From Antarctobacter sediminis (GTDB taxonomy: Bacteria; Pseudomonadota; Alphaproteobacteria; Rhodobacterales; Rhodobacteraceae): DNA of 64,000 nucleotides. The notes below the pieces were generated by a model. It did not search any database. It was not told the origin of the DNA and was given only the letters and a program-made list of their open reading frames with translations. The DNA lies in contig NZ_JAHUZG010000001.1 of NCBI RefSeq assembly GCF_019218285.1, positions 1,488,001-1,552,000 on the forward strand. The letters are read 5' to 3'. Every line of letters starts with the position of its first letter. The stretch's first letter is position 1. Shown piece by piece: positions 51,031 through 59,287 of the stretch. Position numbers and translations under genes: made by a program.

Positions 51031-52341
51031 ATGTCTCAGGACACTTCCGCCAACCGCCTGACCCGCGCCGAAGCCAGAGGCGTGCGCGCCGCACGCGAGC
51101 TTGAGGGCCACCTGACATGGCTCGACACGTTTTCCGGCACCGCCCTTGGGGTGCTTTCGGTTGCTTCCGGCATTTACACCTATCTTGGGGTGTCTTCGCT
51201 GCTGGATGAGAATGGTGCCATGTCGGTCTTTGCCGCCATAGCCTATTCCACGGCGGTTTCGGTCGGGATCTTTGTCTTTTGGTCCTACATGTTGCGGCTG
51301 TTTCCGGCGGTGCGAACCGCCCGCGCCCGGACCGGCCTGATGGCTGCCATGGGGCTGGGCAGCCTTGCGATCGTCGCGATGTCCTCGTGGCTGAATGCCG
51401 CCGCGCTGGCCGGATCGGCCGCCGTGGAACAGCATCTTGCCGAAACCGTTCAAGACTATCAGGCGGCGCTGGAACGCGCGCATGAAATCGCGCTGACCGG
51501 TCAGGCGCTGGAACGCGACGTCGCCCGCGTGCGCCAGTCCTTCGAAGACCTCTCGGATCTCGAGGCACAGGGCGCGCTGTCCGGCATGGCCGGGCGTGGC
51601 GCCGTTTTCCGCGTGTTGCGTCAGAAATCGGCGGAACTGGCGGCGTTGGAAACCCAGATTGCCGCCCAGACACCGCTGGTTGAAACCGCCTTTACCGAGG
51701 GCAATACGATCCTGTCCCGGATGCGCGCGCTGACTGTTGAACCCGGCAGCGTCGAAGCGCGGTCGGTCGAGTTTTCCGAGGCAGCCGTCCGCCTGCAAGG
51801 GCTGATCACGCAGTTGCGCCAACTCTCTGTAGCGCCACTGGTGGAACGCGCCGCACAGGATCTTGCCGCCTCCGTGGTGCTGCCCGAACTGGACAGCTCT
51901 ACCGCACAGGGCCGCGCGGACCAGTCAGCCACGATCACGTCGGTTCTGGAAGTGCTGGCCCAACGCGCCGCAACGCTGGAGAAGGCCGCGCAGAACGTAC
52001 AGGCACTGCAACCGCCAACCGATGTCACCTACACGCCGGTGTCGGCGGCAGATGCCGTCATCCTCTACGCGCGCAACTTTGTGCCGTCATGGGCCGGCGC
52101 CATCGCCATCGACCTGCTGCCCGCCGTGCTGGTTTTTATCCTCGCCATCACCCATGCCGCGATCCGGCAAGGCCGCGAAGGCGCAGGCGTCGAAGACACG
52201 CTGACGCTGGCCGAACTGCGCGCTGCCGTTACAGCCCTGCGTGAGGTGGAAGCCGTGGCCGCGACCCCGCCACAGACCCCGGATGCAAGCCCCGACAAGG
52301 ACAGCGACTCGGTCACGCCGATCAAAGGCAAATCCGCATGA
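51031..52341 (+). CDS. Membrane protein with coiled-coil, unknown
   Basis: 436 residues. Three membrane helices near the N-terminus (about 33-57, 64-88, 103-127), a long helical, probably coiled-coil periplasmic or cytosolic region (130-345, AVEQHLAETVQDYQAALERAHEIALTG), and one C-terminal helix (about 358-380), then a disordered tail with TPPQTPDASPDKDSDS. I do not recognise the family. It precedes the protease gene by 13 bp in the same operon, suggesting a partnership. Confidence 0.8.
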   Translation: MSQDTSANRLTRAEARGVRAARELEGHLTWLDTFSGTALGVLSVASGIYTYLGVSSLLDENGAMSVFAAIAYSTAVSVGIFVFWSYMLRLFPAVRTARARTGLMAAMGLGSLAIVAMSSWLNAAALAGSAAVEQHLAETVQDYQAALERAHEIALTGQALERDVARVRQSFEDLSDLEAQGALSGMAGRGAVFRVLRQKSAELAALETQIAAQTPLVETAFTEGNTILSRMRALTVEPGSVEARSVEFSEAAVRLQGLITQLRQLSVAPLVERAAQDLAASVVLPELDSSTAQGRADQSATITSVLEVLAQRAATLEKAAQNVQALQPPTDVTYTPVSAADAVILYARNFVPSWAGAIAIDLLPAVLVFILAITHAAIRQGREGAGVEDTLTLAELRAAVTALREVEAVAATPPQTPDASPDKDSDSVTPIKGKSA

Positions 52342-52354
52342 GAGGGCGCAGCTG

Positions 52355-53101
52355 ATGAACCGCAGCGTTGCCCGGACCATGTCCGCCGTGCTGATTTTCC
52401 AGGTCGGGATCGGCGTCCTGCTGGTCCTTGGCGACATGCGGAATGGCACACTTGCGCTGCCCGGTTTCAAACCCGACGTTCCGCGCCTGTCCGAACCGGT
52501 GCGACCCGGCGACCAGAGACGTGTCTTTTCACCACGCCAGATACGCCCCGCTGTCTCGCCCGAACGCGATCCGGGCGAATTGCCGGACCGGCTGACCCTG
52601 ACCTTCGACAGCGGCACATGGAGACTGGAAGGCGGAATCGCCGAAGGCGACGCAGAGCGGCTGATCCCCCAGATCGACCGTGCCGACCCGCCCATCGCTT
52701 CGCTGCTGCTGCAATCGCCCGGCGGTTCGGTTCGTGACGCGCTGGATCTTGGCCGTCACCTGCGCGCCTCCGGCATCGCAACCGAGGTGCTGGCGGGCGA
52801 GTTCTGCTATTCCGCCTGCCCCTACCTCTTTGCCGGGGGCAAGACGCGACAGGCGGCAGCCTCTGCCTCTATCGGAGTTCACCAGCATTACTTTGGGGAA
52901 AATACCCTGCTGCCCGCCTTCACCGCCGTCGAGGACATTCAGCGCGGACAGGCCGAGGTGATGGGCTATCTCGACGACATGGGCATTAGCCCGCTGGTCA
53001 TGCGCCACGCGCTGGCCACGCCGCCGGACGAAATCTATGTCCTTCTGCCGGAAGAGTTGGAACGCTACGGGTTCATCACCAACGCCGCCCCGGACAGCTG
53101 A
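52355..53101 (+). CDS. ClpP/SDH-fold periplasmic protease-like protein
   Basis: 248 residues. N-terminal membrane anchor (about 8-26, VARTMSAVLIFQVGIGVLLVLGDM), then a ClpP/crotonase fold: oxyanion segment LLQSPGGSVRDALDLG (121-135), nucleophile Ser153 in GEFCYSACPYLFAGG and His176 or His178 in IGVHQHYF. The pattern matches COG3904, predicted periplasmic serine proteases. Likely tethered and facing the periplasm. It follows the multi-helix protein by 13 bp. Its substrate is not known. Confidence 0.83.
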   Translation: MNRSVARTMSAVLIFQVGIGVLLVLGDMRNGTLALPGFKPDVPRLSEPVRPGDQRRVFSPRQIRPAVSPERDPGELPDRLTLTFDSGTWRLEGGIAEGDAERLIPQIDRADPPIASLLLQSPGGSVRDALDLGRHLRASGIATEVLAGEFCYSACPYLFAGGKTRQAAASASIGVHQHYFGENTLLPAFTAVEDIQRGQAEVMGYLDDMGISPLVMRHALATPPDEIYVLLPEELERYGFITNAAPDS

Positions 53102-53141
53102 CCGCTTTTCGGGCAATCCACAAGAATTCTGCGCCCTGCCC

Positions 53142-53170
53142 TTGTCATGCCCGCCGGGCCGACTTAACTC
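53142..53170 (+). promoter_or_regulatory. Promoter of 6S RNA
   Basis: TTGTCA (53142-53147) and TTAACT (53164-53169), 16-bp spacer (or TAACTC with 17). Start would fall near 53176, right before the GGCGGG closing stem. Confidence 0.65.
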
Positions 53171-53175
53171 AGGCG

Positions 53176-53345
53176 CTGGCGGGTTCTGCCCTTCTCGTGA
53201 GACGGGTACATTCCGGTGGCCTTAAGCAAATCCGAGGGAGCTGGCTCTGGTCAGGCCGTGGTCTGATTACCTGGCGCCCACCTGTATTAACAGGTCCTCG
53301 GGAATGCGTTTACCCACACGGTTGGCGTGGTTCCCGCCGCATCGC
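53176..53345 (+). ncRNA. ssrS: 6S RNA
   Basis: About 165-170 nt of non-coding sequence starting just downstream of a good promoter. Closing stem GGCGGG (53178-53183) with CCCGCC (53333-53338), then an internal bulged rod with GGGAATG and a CCTCGGG segment; apical hairpin ACCTGT-ATTA-ACAGGT at 53280. Established context: in Rhodobacter sphaeroides the ssrS gene is followed on the opposite strand by a small salt-stress membrane protein gene (sspA); here 53436-53771 is exactly such a gene. 6S RNA mimics an open promoter and sequesters RNA polymerase. Boundaries approximate. Confidence 0.75.
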
Positions 53346-53389
53346 TCAGGCACACCATCCGTCCGGGAAGTGGACTGGAGGGTGGGCCG

Positions 53390-53434
53390 CTGAGCCGGCA
53401 CGGCTCAGTCGGGGCGCCCGGAAGCCGCTTCCGG
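53390..53434. terminator. Two hairpins between 6S RNA and the convergent membrane gene
   Basis: CTGAGCCG-GCA-CGGCTCAG (53390-53408) and CCGGAAG-CCG-CTTCCGG (53418-53434). The second lies directly after the stop of the minus-strand gene. Likely ends transcription from both sides; no long T-run on either. Confidence 0.6.
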
Positions 53435-53435
53435 T

Positions 53436-53771
53436 TCAGCGACGCATCAATGCCTTCATAACACGGGATTTCGGGGCTTCTGCCGCCACTTTTACCTGTG
53501 CAGGTTCTTGGAAGTTTGCCCGCTGCCTCTTGCCGCCGCGGGGTTCGTCGTCCTCGCCCAATCTCATGATGGAAATGGCGAACTGTACCCCGGCAAAGAC
53601 GATCCCGTTGAACATGAACAGCATCAGAACAGCGACAAGCCCAACGTCGCTGCCGGAAATCAGGTGCCAGAGGTTGGCCACGTTGAACCACAACAGCAGC
53701 CCGACAAAGAGCGCCGAAAGACCAAAGCCGGTCAGTACCTGAACAATGTAGAGACGGATCAGCCGGGGCAT
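53436..53771 (-). CDS. Small membrane protein, SspA-like (salt-stress type)
   Basis: 111 residues. Two hydrophobic segments (about 7-30, YIVQVLTGFGLSALFVGLLLWF, and 42-68, VGLVAVLMLFMFNGIVFAGVQFAIS), then a basic cytosolic tail with EDDEPRGGKRQRANF. It lies immediately downstream of 6S RNA on the opposite strand, the arrangement reported for sspA in R. sphaeroides, where loss of 6S RNA raises sspA under salt. The assignment rests on position and build, not on sequence recall. Confidence 0.72.
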   Translation of the reverse strand: MPRLIRLYIVQVLTGFGLSALFVGLLLWFNVANLWHLISGSDVGLVAVLMLFMFNGIVFAGVQFAISIMRLGEDDEPRGGKRQRANFQEPAQVKVAAEAPKSRVMKALMRR

Positions 53772-53862
53772 GGGCGACTCCTTCGTATTCCACGGTCAGA
53801 ATACTATTTGGGTCGCAGGAGGCAACAGGCAAGCCCGCGCCAGTCCCTTTCACCTTGTTGCG

Positions 53863-54336
53863 TCAGAACGCCTCGGGCTTGGCCTCGCGCGCCATGTGGT
53901 CCAGCACCGCATTGACGAACCGCGCCTCTTTCCCATCCGGGAAAAAGGCCGAGGCCACATCCATGAACTCGACGATCACCACCTTCGGCGGGGTGTCGAA
54001 CTGCAACAACTCGGCCCCCGCCGCGCGGAACAGCGCCCGCAGGGTCGGATCGATCCGCGCGATGGGCCATTTCGCCACCAGCGCACGGTCTGTCATCTGG
54101 TCGATCTTGGCTTGCCAGCTGACCGCCTGTTCCAGCAAGCGGGCAAAGAAATCGACATCGCCGTCGATCATCTCGGTGCCCTCGTCGATTTCGGCCCCGA
54201 AACGGTGCTCGAGGAACTCGCGCCGCACCCTGTCCAGGCCGCTATCCGATTGTTCCATCTGAAAAAGCGCCTGCACGGCATATAGCCGCGACGCGCTTTT
54301 CATTTTCCGTTTCTGATTGCCCGAAACTGCGGTCAT
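53863..54336 (-). CDS. nusB: Transcription antitermination factor NusB
   Basis: 157 residues, helical. ASRLYAVQALFQMEQS at the start and PPKVVIVEFMDVASAFFPDGKEARFVNAVLDHMARE at the end are NusB hallmarks. Binds boxA RNA with NusE in rRNA antitermination. Overlaps ribH by 4 bp; the ribBX-ribH-nusB order is standard in proteobacteria. Confidence 0.96.
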   Translation of the reverse strand: MTAVSGNQKRKMKSASRLYAVQALFQMEQSDSGLDRVRREFLEHRFGAEIDEGTEMIDGDVDFFARLLEQAVSWQAKIDQMTDRALVAKWPIARIDPTLRALFRAAGAELLQFDTPPKVVIVEFMDVASAFFPDGKEARFVNAVLDHMAREAKPEAF

Positions 54337-54884
54337 GCGATGTCAGGGTCCTTCGTGGTGCCGGCGATCTGGGTATCCTCGCCAAAGGGGACGAATCCCA
54401 CCCCCTTGCGCGAGCCGCCCCACTTACGGGTGAGCGCCAGCAGATGCAAGGCCGCAGCGGCTGCGCCGCCGCCCTTGTTCTGTCCTGCCGCCTCGGCCCG
54501 CACCCGGGCCTGTTCGTAATTCTCGACCGTCAGGATACCGTTGCCGATGCACAGCCCCTGAAGACCCAGCAGCTGCAAGGCGCGCGAACTGTCGTTGCAG
54601 ACGGTTTCGTAATGCGTCGTCTCGCCCCGGATCACGCAGCCCAGCGCCACGTAGGCGTCGAAATTCGACAGCCGTTCCGCGATGCCGATGGCCGTCGGAA
54701 CCTCCAGCGCGCCGGGGACCTGCACGACCTCGTGCCAGCCGCCCACGGCCTCGACCTCGGCCACCGCGCCAGCCACCAGCTGATCGGCGATGTCCTTGTA
54801 ATACGGGGCCACGACGATCAGGACCTTGACGGGCTTGTCGAATTCCGGCCGGTCCAGCGTGTGATGCGTTTCGTTGGATGCCAT
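54333..54884 (-). CDS. ribH: 6,7-dimethyl-8-ribityllumazine synthase
   Basis: 183 residues. Phosphate and substrate sites: VLIVVAPYYKDIADQLVAGA, VPGALEVPTAIG, ALGCVIRGETTHYETVC (active-site His in the TTHY segment) and GNGILTVENYEQA. Makes lumazine from 5-amino-6-ribitylamino-uracil and dihydroxybutanone phosphate. Its N-terminus is about 20 residues longer than usual. Overlaps ribBX by one base and nusB by four. Confidence 0.97.
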   Translation of the reverse strand: MASNETHHTLDRPEFDKPVKVLIVVAPYYKDIADQLVAGAVAEVEAVGGWHEVVQVPGALEVPTAIGIAERLSNFDAYVALGCVIRGETTHYETVCNDSSRALQLLGLQGLCIGNGILTVENYEQARVRAEAAGQNKGGGAAAAALHLLALTRKWGGSRKGVGFVPFGEDTQIAGTTKDPDIA

Positions 54885-56011
54885 CAGCCCAGCTCCGAGA
54901 TCTTGCGCGTTCCGGTGATTTCAAGGCCATAGGCCTCCAGCCCCACCACCTTGGGCGTGGGCGAATTGGTCAGCAGCACCAGCTTGGACAGTCCCAGCGA
55001 GGACAGGATCTGTGCCCCAAGTCCGTATTGCCGCAGCGTCTTGGGCGAAACACCGTCGCTGACATCCAGCTTCATCGCCGTATCACGCAACAGAACGACG
55101 ACACCGCGCCCCTCGCGGGCCACTTCTTCCATGGCGTGCTGGAATTCATGCGCGCGGCCTTTCGGCCCGGTTCCCACCACGTCCAGCATCGGATCCATCG
55201 CGTGCATCCGCACCAGCACCGGTTCCGAGGTCGAAATGTCGCCTTTGGTCAGAACGATATGTTCGTCACCGTGGGTTTCGTCGGTGTAGACGCGCATCAT
55301 CCACTCACCGCCGAATTCCGAGGTGATCTTTTCCTCGTTCCGAACCTTCACAAGGTTGTCGTTGCGGCGGCGATAGGCGATCAGGTCGCTGATGGTGCCG
55401 ATCTTAAGCCCGTGTTTCTGGGCGAAGGCGATCAATTCGGGCAGACGGGCCATGGTGCCGTCTTCGTTCATGATCTCACAGATCACGCCCGCCGGGTTCA
55501 GACCGGCCAGACGGGACACATCAACGGCGGCCTCGGTGTGGCCCGCGCGGACCAGAACACCGCCCTTGCGGGCACGCAGCGGAAAAACATGGCCCGGCGT
55601 GGCAATATCGGCTGCGCCCTTCGATGCGTCGATCGCCACGGCAATCGTCCGCGCCCGGTCGGCGGCGGAAATCCCGGTGGTCACGCCCTCGCGCGCCTCG
55701 ATCGAGGTGGTAAAGGCGGTTTCGTGCCGCGACGAGTTATTCGTCGACATCAGCGACAGGCCAAGCTCCTCGATCCGGTCCGAGGTCATCGCAAGGCAGA
55801 TCAGCCCGCGGCCATACAGCGCCATGAAGTTGACCGCATCCGGTGTCGCCCATTGGGCGGGAATCACCAGGTCGCCTTCATTCTCGCGGTCCTCGTGATC
55901 GACAAGGATGAACATGCGCCCGTTGCGGGCGTCGTCGATAATCTCTTCGACCGAAGAAATCGCGTCAGACCAGTCCTGTTCGACCGGGCCGGGTTTTTCA
56001 AAGTCGGGCAT
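54884..56011 (-). CDS. ribB: 3,4-dihydroxy-2-butanone-4-phosphate synthase with degenerate GCHII domain (RibBX)
   Basis: 375 residues. DHBP-synthase half is intact: [56 protein letters not shown]. The C-terminal half has the GTP cyclohydrolase II fold but lacks the zinc-ligand cysteines: canonical VHSEC..RCDCG is replaced by [13 protein letters not shown] and no Cys follows, so GCHII activity is unlikely. Such RibBX proteins are known in alphaproteobacteria. A true GTP cyclohydrolase must be encoded elsewhere. Leads the ribBX-ribH-nusB operon. Confidence 0.93.
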   Translation of the reverse strand: MPDFEKPGPVEQDWSDAISSVEEIIDDARNGRMFILVDHEDRENEGDLVIPAQWATPDAVNFMALYGRGLICLAMTSDRIEELGLSLMSTNNSSRHETAFTTSIEAREGVTTGISAADRARTIAVAIDASKGAADIATPGHVFPLRARKGGVLVRAGHTEAAVDVSRLAGLNPAGVICEIMNEDGTMARLPELIAFAQKHGLKIGTISDLIAYRRRNDNLVKVRNEEKITSEFGGEWMMRVYTDETHGDEHIVLTKGDISTSEPVLVRMHAMDPMLDVVGTGPKGRAHEFQHAMEEVAREGRGVVVLLRDTAMKLDVSDGVSPKTLRQYGLGAQILSSLGLSKLVLLTNSPTPKVVGLEAYGLEITGTRKISELG

Positions 56012-56131
56012 CGGGCCTCTCTCCTGCCTGTCTCAGGCGGGATACTTGACAGACAGGCCAAAGGCCAGAGGCAAGGACGCCTCGGGCCTGTGCATCATGC
56101 GAAAGCCCCTGTGCGGCAGGTTTCGCCCCGA

Positions 56132-56449
56132 TCAGTCAAAGATATCTTCCAACAGGTCAAAAGCCTCATCGAAAAAGCGATAAGCCAGCCCCTTCTTGGG
56201 CTTTTTCTTTTTGTGCGTGGATTTTCGCGCCTTTTTGGGCGGCAGCGCACCGGCGACGGCCGCCGGAACCTTGCGCGCTTTTTTGCGATCCGCGTAAGGG
56301 TCCGGGGCCTCTTCGACCTTGAGCTTTTTCATGTTGTGCAGCGGCGCGCCACAGGCCGCACAGCTCAATTCATGCCGAATCTGCCCCTTGAGGACCAGCG
56401 CGGCCCGCGTTCCGCAATAACAGCAGGTCGTGATTTTCGTCTTTGCCAT
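56132..56449 (-). CDS. Zinc-ribbon protein with basic tail, unknown
   Basis: 105 residues. N-terminal zinc ribbon with two CxxC pairs (TTCCYCGTRAALV and LSCAACGAPL), then a Lys/Arg-rich linker (residues 50-90, KKARKSTHKKKKPKKG) and an acidic C-terminal helix (FFDEAFDLLEDIFD). Probably binds nucleic acid. Located 9 bp after rlmB on the same strand, so co-transcribed. Family not recalled by name. Confidence 0.8.
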   Translation of the reverse strand: MAKTKITTCCYCGTRAALVLKGQIRHELSCAACGAPLHNMKKLKVEEAPDPYADRKKARKVPAAVAGALPPKKARKSTHKKKKPKKGLAYRFFDEAFDLLEDIFD

Positions 56450-56458
56450 GCAGGCGAT

Positions 56459-57238
56459 CTAGGCACGCGCCGCATAGAGCGCAACGGCCGCCGCGTTCGA
56501 GACATTGAGCGAACCGAAATCACGCGCGAAATCAATCCGGACCAAGGCATCGACCGTTTCCTTGGTCTTGGGGCGCAGGCCCGGCCCTTCGGCCCCCAAC
56601 ACCAACGCCACCGGCGCATCGCGCCGCCCTTCCAGCGCTTCTTCGATGGTCTGCTCGGCTTCGCCATCCAACCCAAGCACAAGATAGCCCATCCCCTGAA
56701 GCGCGATGATCGTATCGGCAAGGTTGCGTTCGCGCAGATAGGGTTGGCGTTCCAGCGCACCGCTGGCCGTCTTGGCCAGCGCCCCGGTTTCCGGGGCCGC
56801 GTGGTGGCGCGTGCCAATCACTGCCTGTGCGCCGAATACTTCGGCGGACCGCAGGATGGCGCCCACGTTATGCGGATCGGTCACGCGGTCCAGCAAAACC
56901 AACCGCAAGGCGGCCCCCTCCGCGGAAATCGCGACGTCTTCCAACCGCCCCCAATCCAGCGGCTTGACCTCCAGAGCGGCCCCCTGATGAACCGAGCCGG
57001 GATCCAGCGGCGCGCCGAAGCGACGCGGATCGTTGATTTCCGGCTCAATCCCCGAGGCGCTGACCGCGTCTGCCAGTTTCTCTGCCGCGTTCGGCGTGAG
57101 AATCAGCCGAAGCTTTTCTCGCCGCGGGTTCATCAATGCATCGCGCACCGCGTGCAGCCCGAACAGCCAGACAGTTTCCGCCGCAGATGCCTTGCGCGCC
57201 TGCTCTTTCTCGATCACCCACTTCGGTTTCTTTGCCAT
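56459..57238 (-). CDS. rlmB: 23S rRNA (guanosine-2'-O-)-methyltransferase RlmB / TrmH family
   Basis: 259 residues from ATG 57238 (MAKKPKWVIEKEQ). N-terminal L30e-like substrate-binding part (LFGLHAVRDALMNPRREKLRLILT), then the SPOUT knot: LLDRVTDPHNVGAILRSAEVFGA, LVLGAEGPGLRP, SLNVSNAAAVALYAA. Methylates ribose of a 23S guanosine (G2251 in E. coli). An ATG at 57277 would add 13 residues. Divergent from tRNA-Tyr. Confidence 0.92.
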   Translation of the reverse strand: MAKKPKWVIEKEQARKASAAETVWLFGLHAVRDALMNPRREKLRLILTPNAAEKLADAVSASGIEPEINDPRRFGAPLDPGSVHQGAALEVKPLDWGRLEDVAISAEGAALRLVLLDRVTDPHNVGAILRSAEVFGAQAVIGTRHHAAPETGALAKTASGALERQPYLRERNLADTIIALQGMGYLVLGLDGEAEQTIEEALEGRRDAPVALVLGAEGPGLRPKTKETVDALVRIDFARDFGSLNVSNAAAVALYAARA

Positions 57239-57309
57239 GGCCGATGCCCCCGTTTCCTGAGGTGACAGGCTTTGCATCGGACAAGGTGCTTTGCCAAGGG
57301 AATTTCCTG

Positions 57310-57338
57310 TTGACGCCGTTTTTGGGCGGTTGTAATCA
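57310..57338 (+). promoter_or_regulatory. Promoter of tRNA-Tyr
   Basis: TTGACG (57310-57315), 17-bp spacer, TAATCA (57333-57338), 32 bases before the tRNA. Same boxes as the tRNA-Cys promoter. Confidence 0.85.
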
Positions 57339-57370
57339 GCCCCCCACGCCGGCAGCGACCGGCGCTCGGT

Positions 57371-57454
57371 GGGCGACAGGCCGCAAGGTGTGGCAGGGGA
57401 CTGTAACTCCCTCGCGGAGACGCACGCTTGGTTCGATTCCAAGGTCGCCCACCA
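57371..57454 (+). tRNA. tRNA-Tyr (GTA)
   Basis: Acceptor GGGCGAC/GTCGCCC, D arm GGCCGCAAGGTGTGGC, anticodon loop CTGTAAC (GTA), long type II variable arm CGCGGAGACGCACGC, T arm TTGG-TTCGATT-CCAA, encoded ACCA. Confidence 0.96.
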
Positions 57455-58076
57455 TTTTCCAAATGATAGCAGACAATCGCAGGGCGTCCGCGCATCCATG
57501 ACATGGCGTCCATATATCCGCCCAGTTCCTCAGCGCAGATGCCCGGGTTAACAACGACTTCGCCCATGTCTGACATGCCGTTATGGCGTTAAGCACCGCG
57601 CTGGCTGCGACACCGAATCCGGGTTCATGGCAGATTATAGCCCACGCGGGCCGTCGGAATGGATTGTTCGAATCAAAAACCCGCGCCATTGGACCAGGGA
57701 AAGCGCATGAGGGGACGCCGTTCATGCCGATTCACAAACCGAACAACCAGATTTCTTCGGCCAACTGACAACGCTCATGACGGGCGTTGATCCTGATTTG
57801 CCAACCTGCTCGGATTCAACCTGAGCGTTGCGGCATCGCAAAGGCCGCTGAAGAGCACTTTTTTCTTGCTGCTTGACGGTCCTTTTCGCAGATCCCCATA
57901 GGGTTCACGGCAAGGGCACAGAGATCGCCGGATACCTCGCCAACAATCTCGCATGTCCGCCAAAAGACGCTGCGCGTGAACCTAATGTTTCGCGCACTCG
58001 CGCATCGACAGCGCCGGGATCAAGATCCAAGCGCACGGGACAAGGCCGGCCCGCGACTTCGACAAAACCTCCCGTC
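57455..58076. other. 620 bp without recognisable genes after tRNA-Tyr
   Basis: Visibly less GC-rich than its surroundings. Contains a perfect 13-bp palindrome CATGTC-T-GACATG (57565-57577) and a dyad AACGC...GCGTT near 57770. Short open frames exist but none has a proper ribosome binding site or recognisable protein. No duplication of the tRNA 3' end was found, so there is no attachment-site evidence. Confidence 0.55.
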
Positions 58077-58445
58077 CTATTGCGAAGACGATTGCGGCAA
58101 GGCTTCGCTCCATTTCCGCAGTTCGTCTAGAAACCCCAGAGCGGTGCGGCCAAACTCCGTGATCTCATATTGAACTGAAACCGGGGCGGTATCCATGACC
58201 TGACGGGTCACAAGGCCCTGCGCCTCAAGTTGGCGCAGGCGTTCGGTGATCATCTTCTTGGACGCGCCGCCGATCATGCGCGACAGATCGTTGAAACGCA
58301 CAGGCGCGTCCTTGAGGTGCCAGAGGATCGAACCGGTCCATTTGCCGCCAATGATCCGCATGCCGCGTTCAATGGCGCAGGGCGCGATACAGGCATCGTG
58401 GACAATCCGGCGCCCCTGCCCATCCCCTTGCACTCTGGCTTGCAT
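58077..58445 (-). CDS. HxlR-family transcriptional regulator
   Basis: 122 residues. HxlR signature CIAPCAIERGMRIIGGKWTGSILWHLKDAPVRFNDLSRMIGGASKKMITERLRQLEAQGLVTRQV, with wing and C-terminal dimer helix. Two Cys at about 18 and 22; the family includes YodB-like proteins whose N-terminal Cys reacts with quinones and electrophiles. ATG at 58445 follows GGGAG. Divergent from mdaB across 170 bp holding a GTTAC/GTATAC motif: probable repressor of the operon 58617-64000. Confidence 0.9.
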   Translation of the reverse strand: MQARVQGDGQGRRIVHDACIAPCAIERGMRIIGGKWTGSILWHLKDAPVRFNDLSRMIGGASKKMITERLRQLEAQGLVTRQVMDTAPVSVQYEITEFGRTALGFLDELRKWSEALPQSSSQ

Positions 58446-58502
58446 ATCACATCTCCCGGCCGGGCCCGGCACAGGGCGCGCGGCCTTTCTGTCAATCCCA
58501 AA

Positions 58503-58522
58503 GGTTACCAAAAGTATACTGG
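58503..58522. promoter_or_regulatory. HxlR operator candidate
   Basis: GGTTACCAAAAGTATACTGG: GTTAC...GTATAC is a near dyad (one inserted base) and AGTATACT is itself palindromic. HxlR proteins bind short GTTAC-GTAAC type dyads. It sits in the divergent HxlR/mdaB gap. Confidence 0.5.
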
Positions 58523-58616
58523 TTGATTTCCAATCCTTGAGAACGCAACTTCCTCGCAAGCCGGCTCCAAGTCAAGAGCGGCACCCAGACGAAACTGACA
58601 TCCAAGGTTCGAAATC

Positions 58617-59225
58617 ATGAGCAAGATCCTGATCCTGAACGGCTCCCAGCCCTATGAATTTGCCCCCGGCAAGCTGAACGCCAGCTTTGCCGAACGCGCC
58701 CGCGCATGGCTGCAAGAGCAAGGCCACGAGGTGCGCCTGACCACCGTGGCCGAGGGCTATGACGTCGAGGCCGAAGTGGACAACCACATCTGGGCCGATA
58801 CCGTCATCCTGCAATTCCCGGTCAACTGGATGGGCGCGCCGTGGTCGTTCAAGAAATACATGGACGAAGTCTATACCGCGGGCATGGACGGACGGCTGTG
58901 TGCAGGTGACGGTCGCGTGGTCGAAGCGCCAAAGGCGAACTATGGCATGGGCGGCAGCCTGAGAGGCACCACCTACATGCTGTCGGCCACGTTTAATGCG
59001 CCGCGCGAATCCTTCGACAACGCTGCAGAGCCCTTCTTCGAAGGTATGTCGATGGATGACCTGCTGCGCCCGGTGCATCTGAACGCCAAGTTCTTTGGCA
59101 TGGCGCCGCTGCCGTCCTTCGGGTCCTTCGACGTCATGAAGAACCCAGAAATCGAGGCTGATTTCGCCCGGTTCGACGCCCATCTGGCACGCGTTTTCGG
59201 CGCAACGGCCGAAGCCGCCGCCTGA
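58617..59225 (+). CDS. mdaB: NAD(P)H quinone reductase, MdaB type
   Basis: 202 residues. Flavodoxin-like fold: ILILNGSQPYEFAPGKLN at the start, TVILQFPVNWMGAPWSFKKYMDEVY and GLRGTTYMLSATFNAP (RGTTY). Matches MdaB, a FAD enzyme reducing quinones by two electrons and so avoiding semiquinone radicals. First gene after the HxlR promoter; the operon contains eight more genes to the right edge. Confidence 0.9.
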   Translation: MSKILILNGSQPYEFAPGKLNASFAERARAWLQEQGHEVRLTTVAEGYDVEAEVDNHIWADTVILQFPVNWMGAPWSFKKYMDEVYTAGMDGRLCAGDGRVVEAPKANYGMGGSLRGTTYMLSATFNAPRESFDNAAEPFFEGMSMDDLLRPVHLNAKFFGMAPLPSFGSFDVMKNPEIEADFARFDAHLARVFGATAEAAA

Positions 59226-59287
59226 GATCTTGCCCCGGTGCGCCGCTGGCCTCCGGGGCAAACCGCTTTGATCAAGGAATTTGCGCC

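Noticed and set aside
53176-53345. SRP RNA, RNase P RNA or tmRNA instead of 6S RNA
   Set aside because: No GGAAG tetraloop with AAGCAGCC (SRP), no GAGGAAAGTCC (RNase P), no tag-peptide frame or acceptor (tmRNA) on either strand.
53197-53742. 181-codon open frame through the 6S RNA region
   Set aside because: It crosses the RNA structure and the hairpins and reads antisense into the membrane protein gene; no start signal or family features.
54878-57265. 795-codon open frame opposite ribBX-rlmB
   Set aside because: It spans four real genes and their junctions on the other strand and is rich in Arg, His and Gln, the sign of an antisense artefact.
57583-57768. Short open frames in the gap after tRNA-Tyr
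   Set aside because: No ribosome binding site, no hydrophobic or domain pattern, and none resembles a known small protein.
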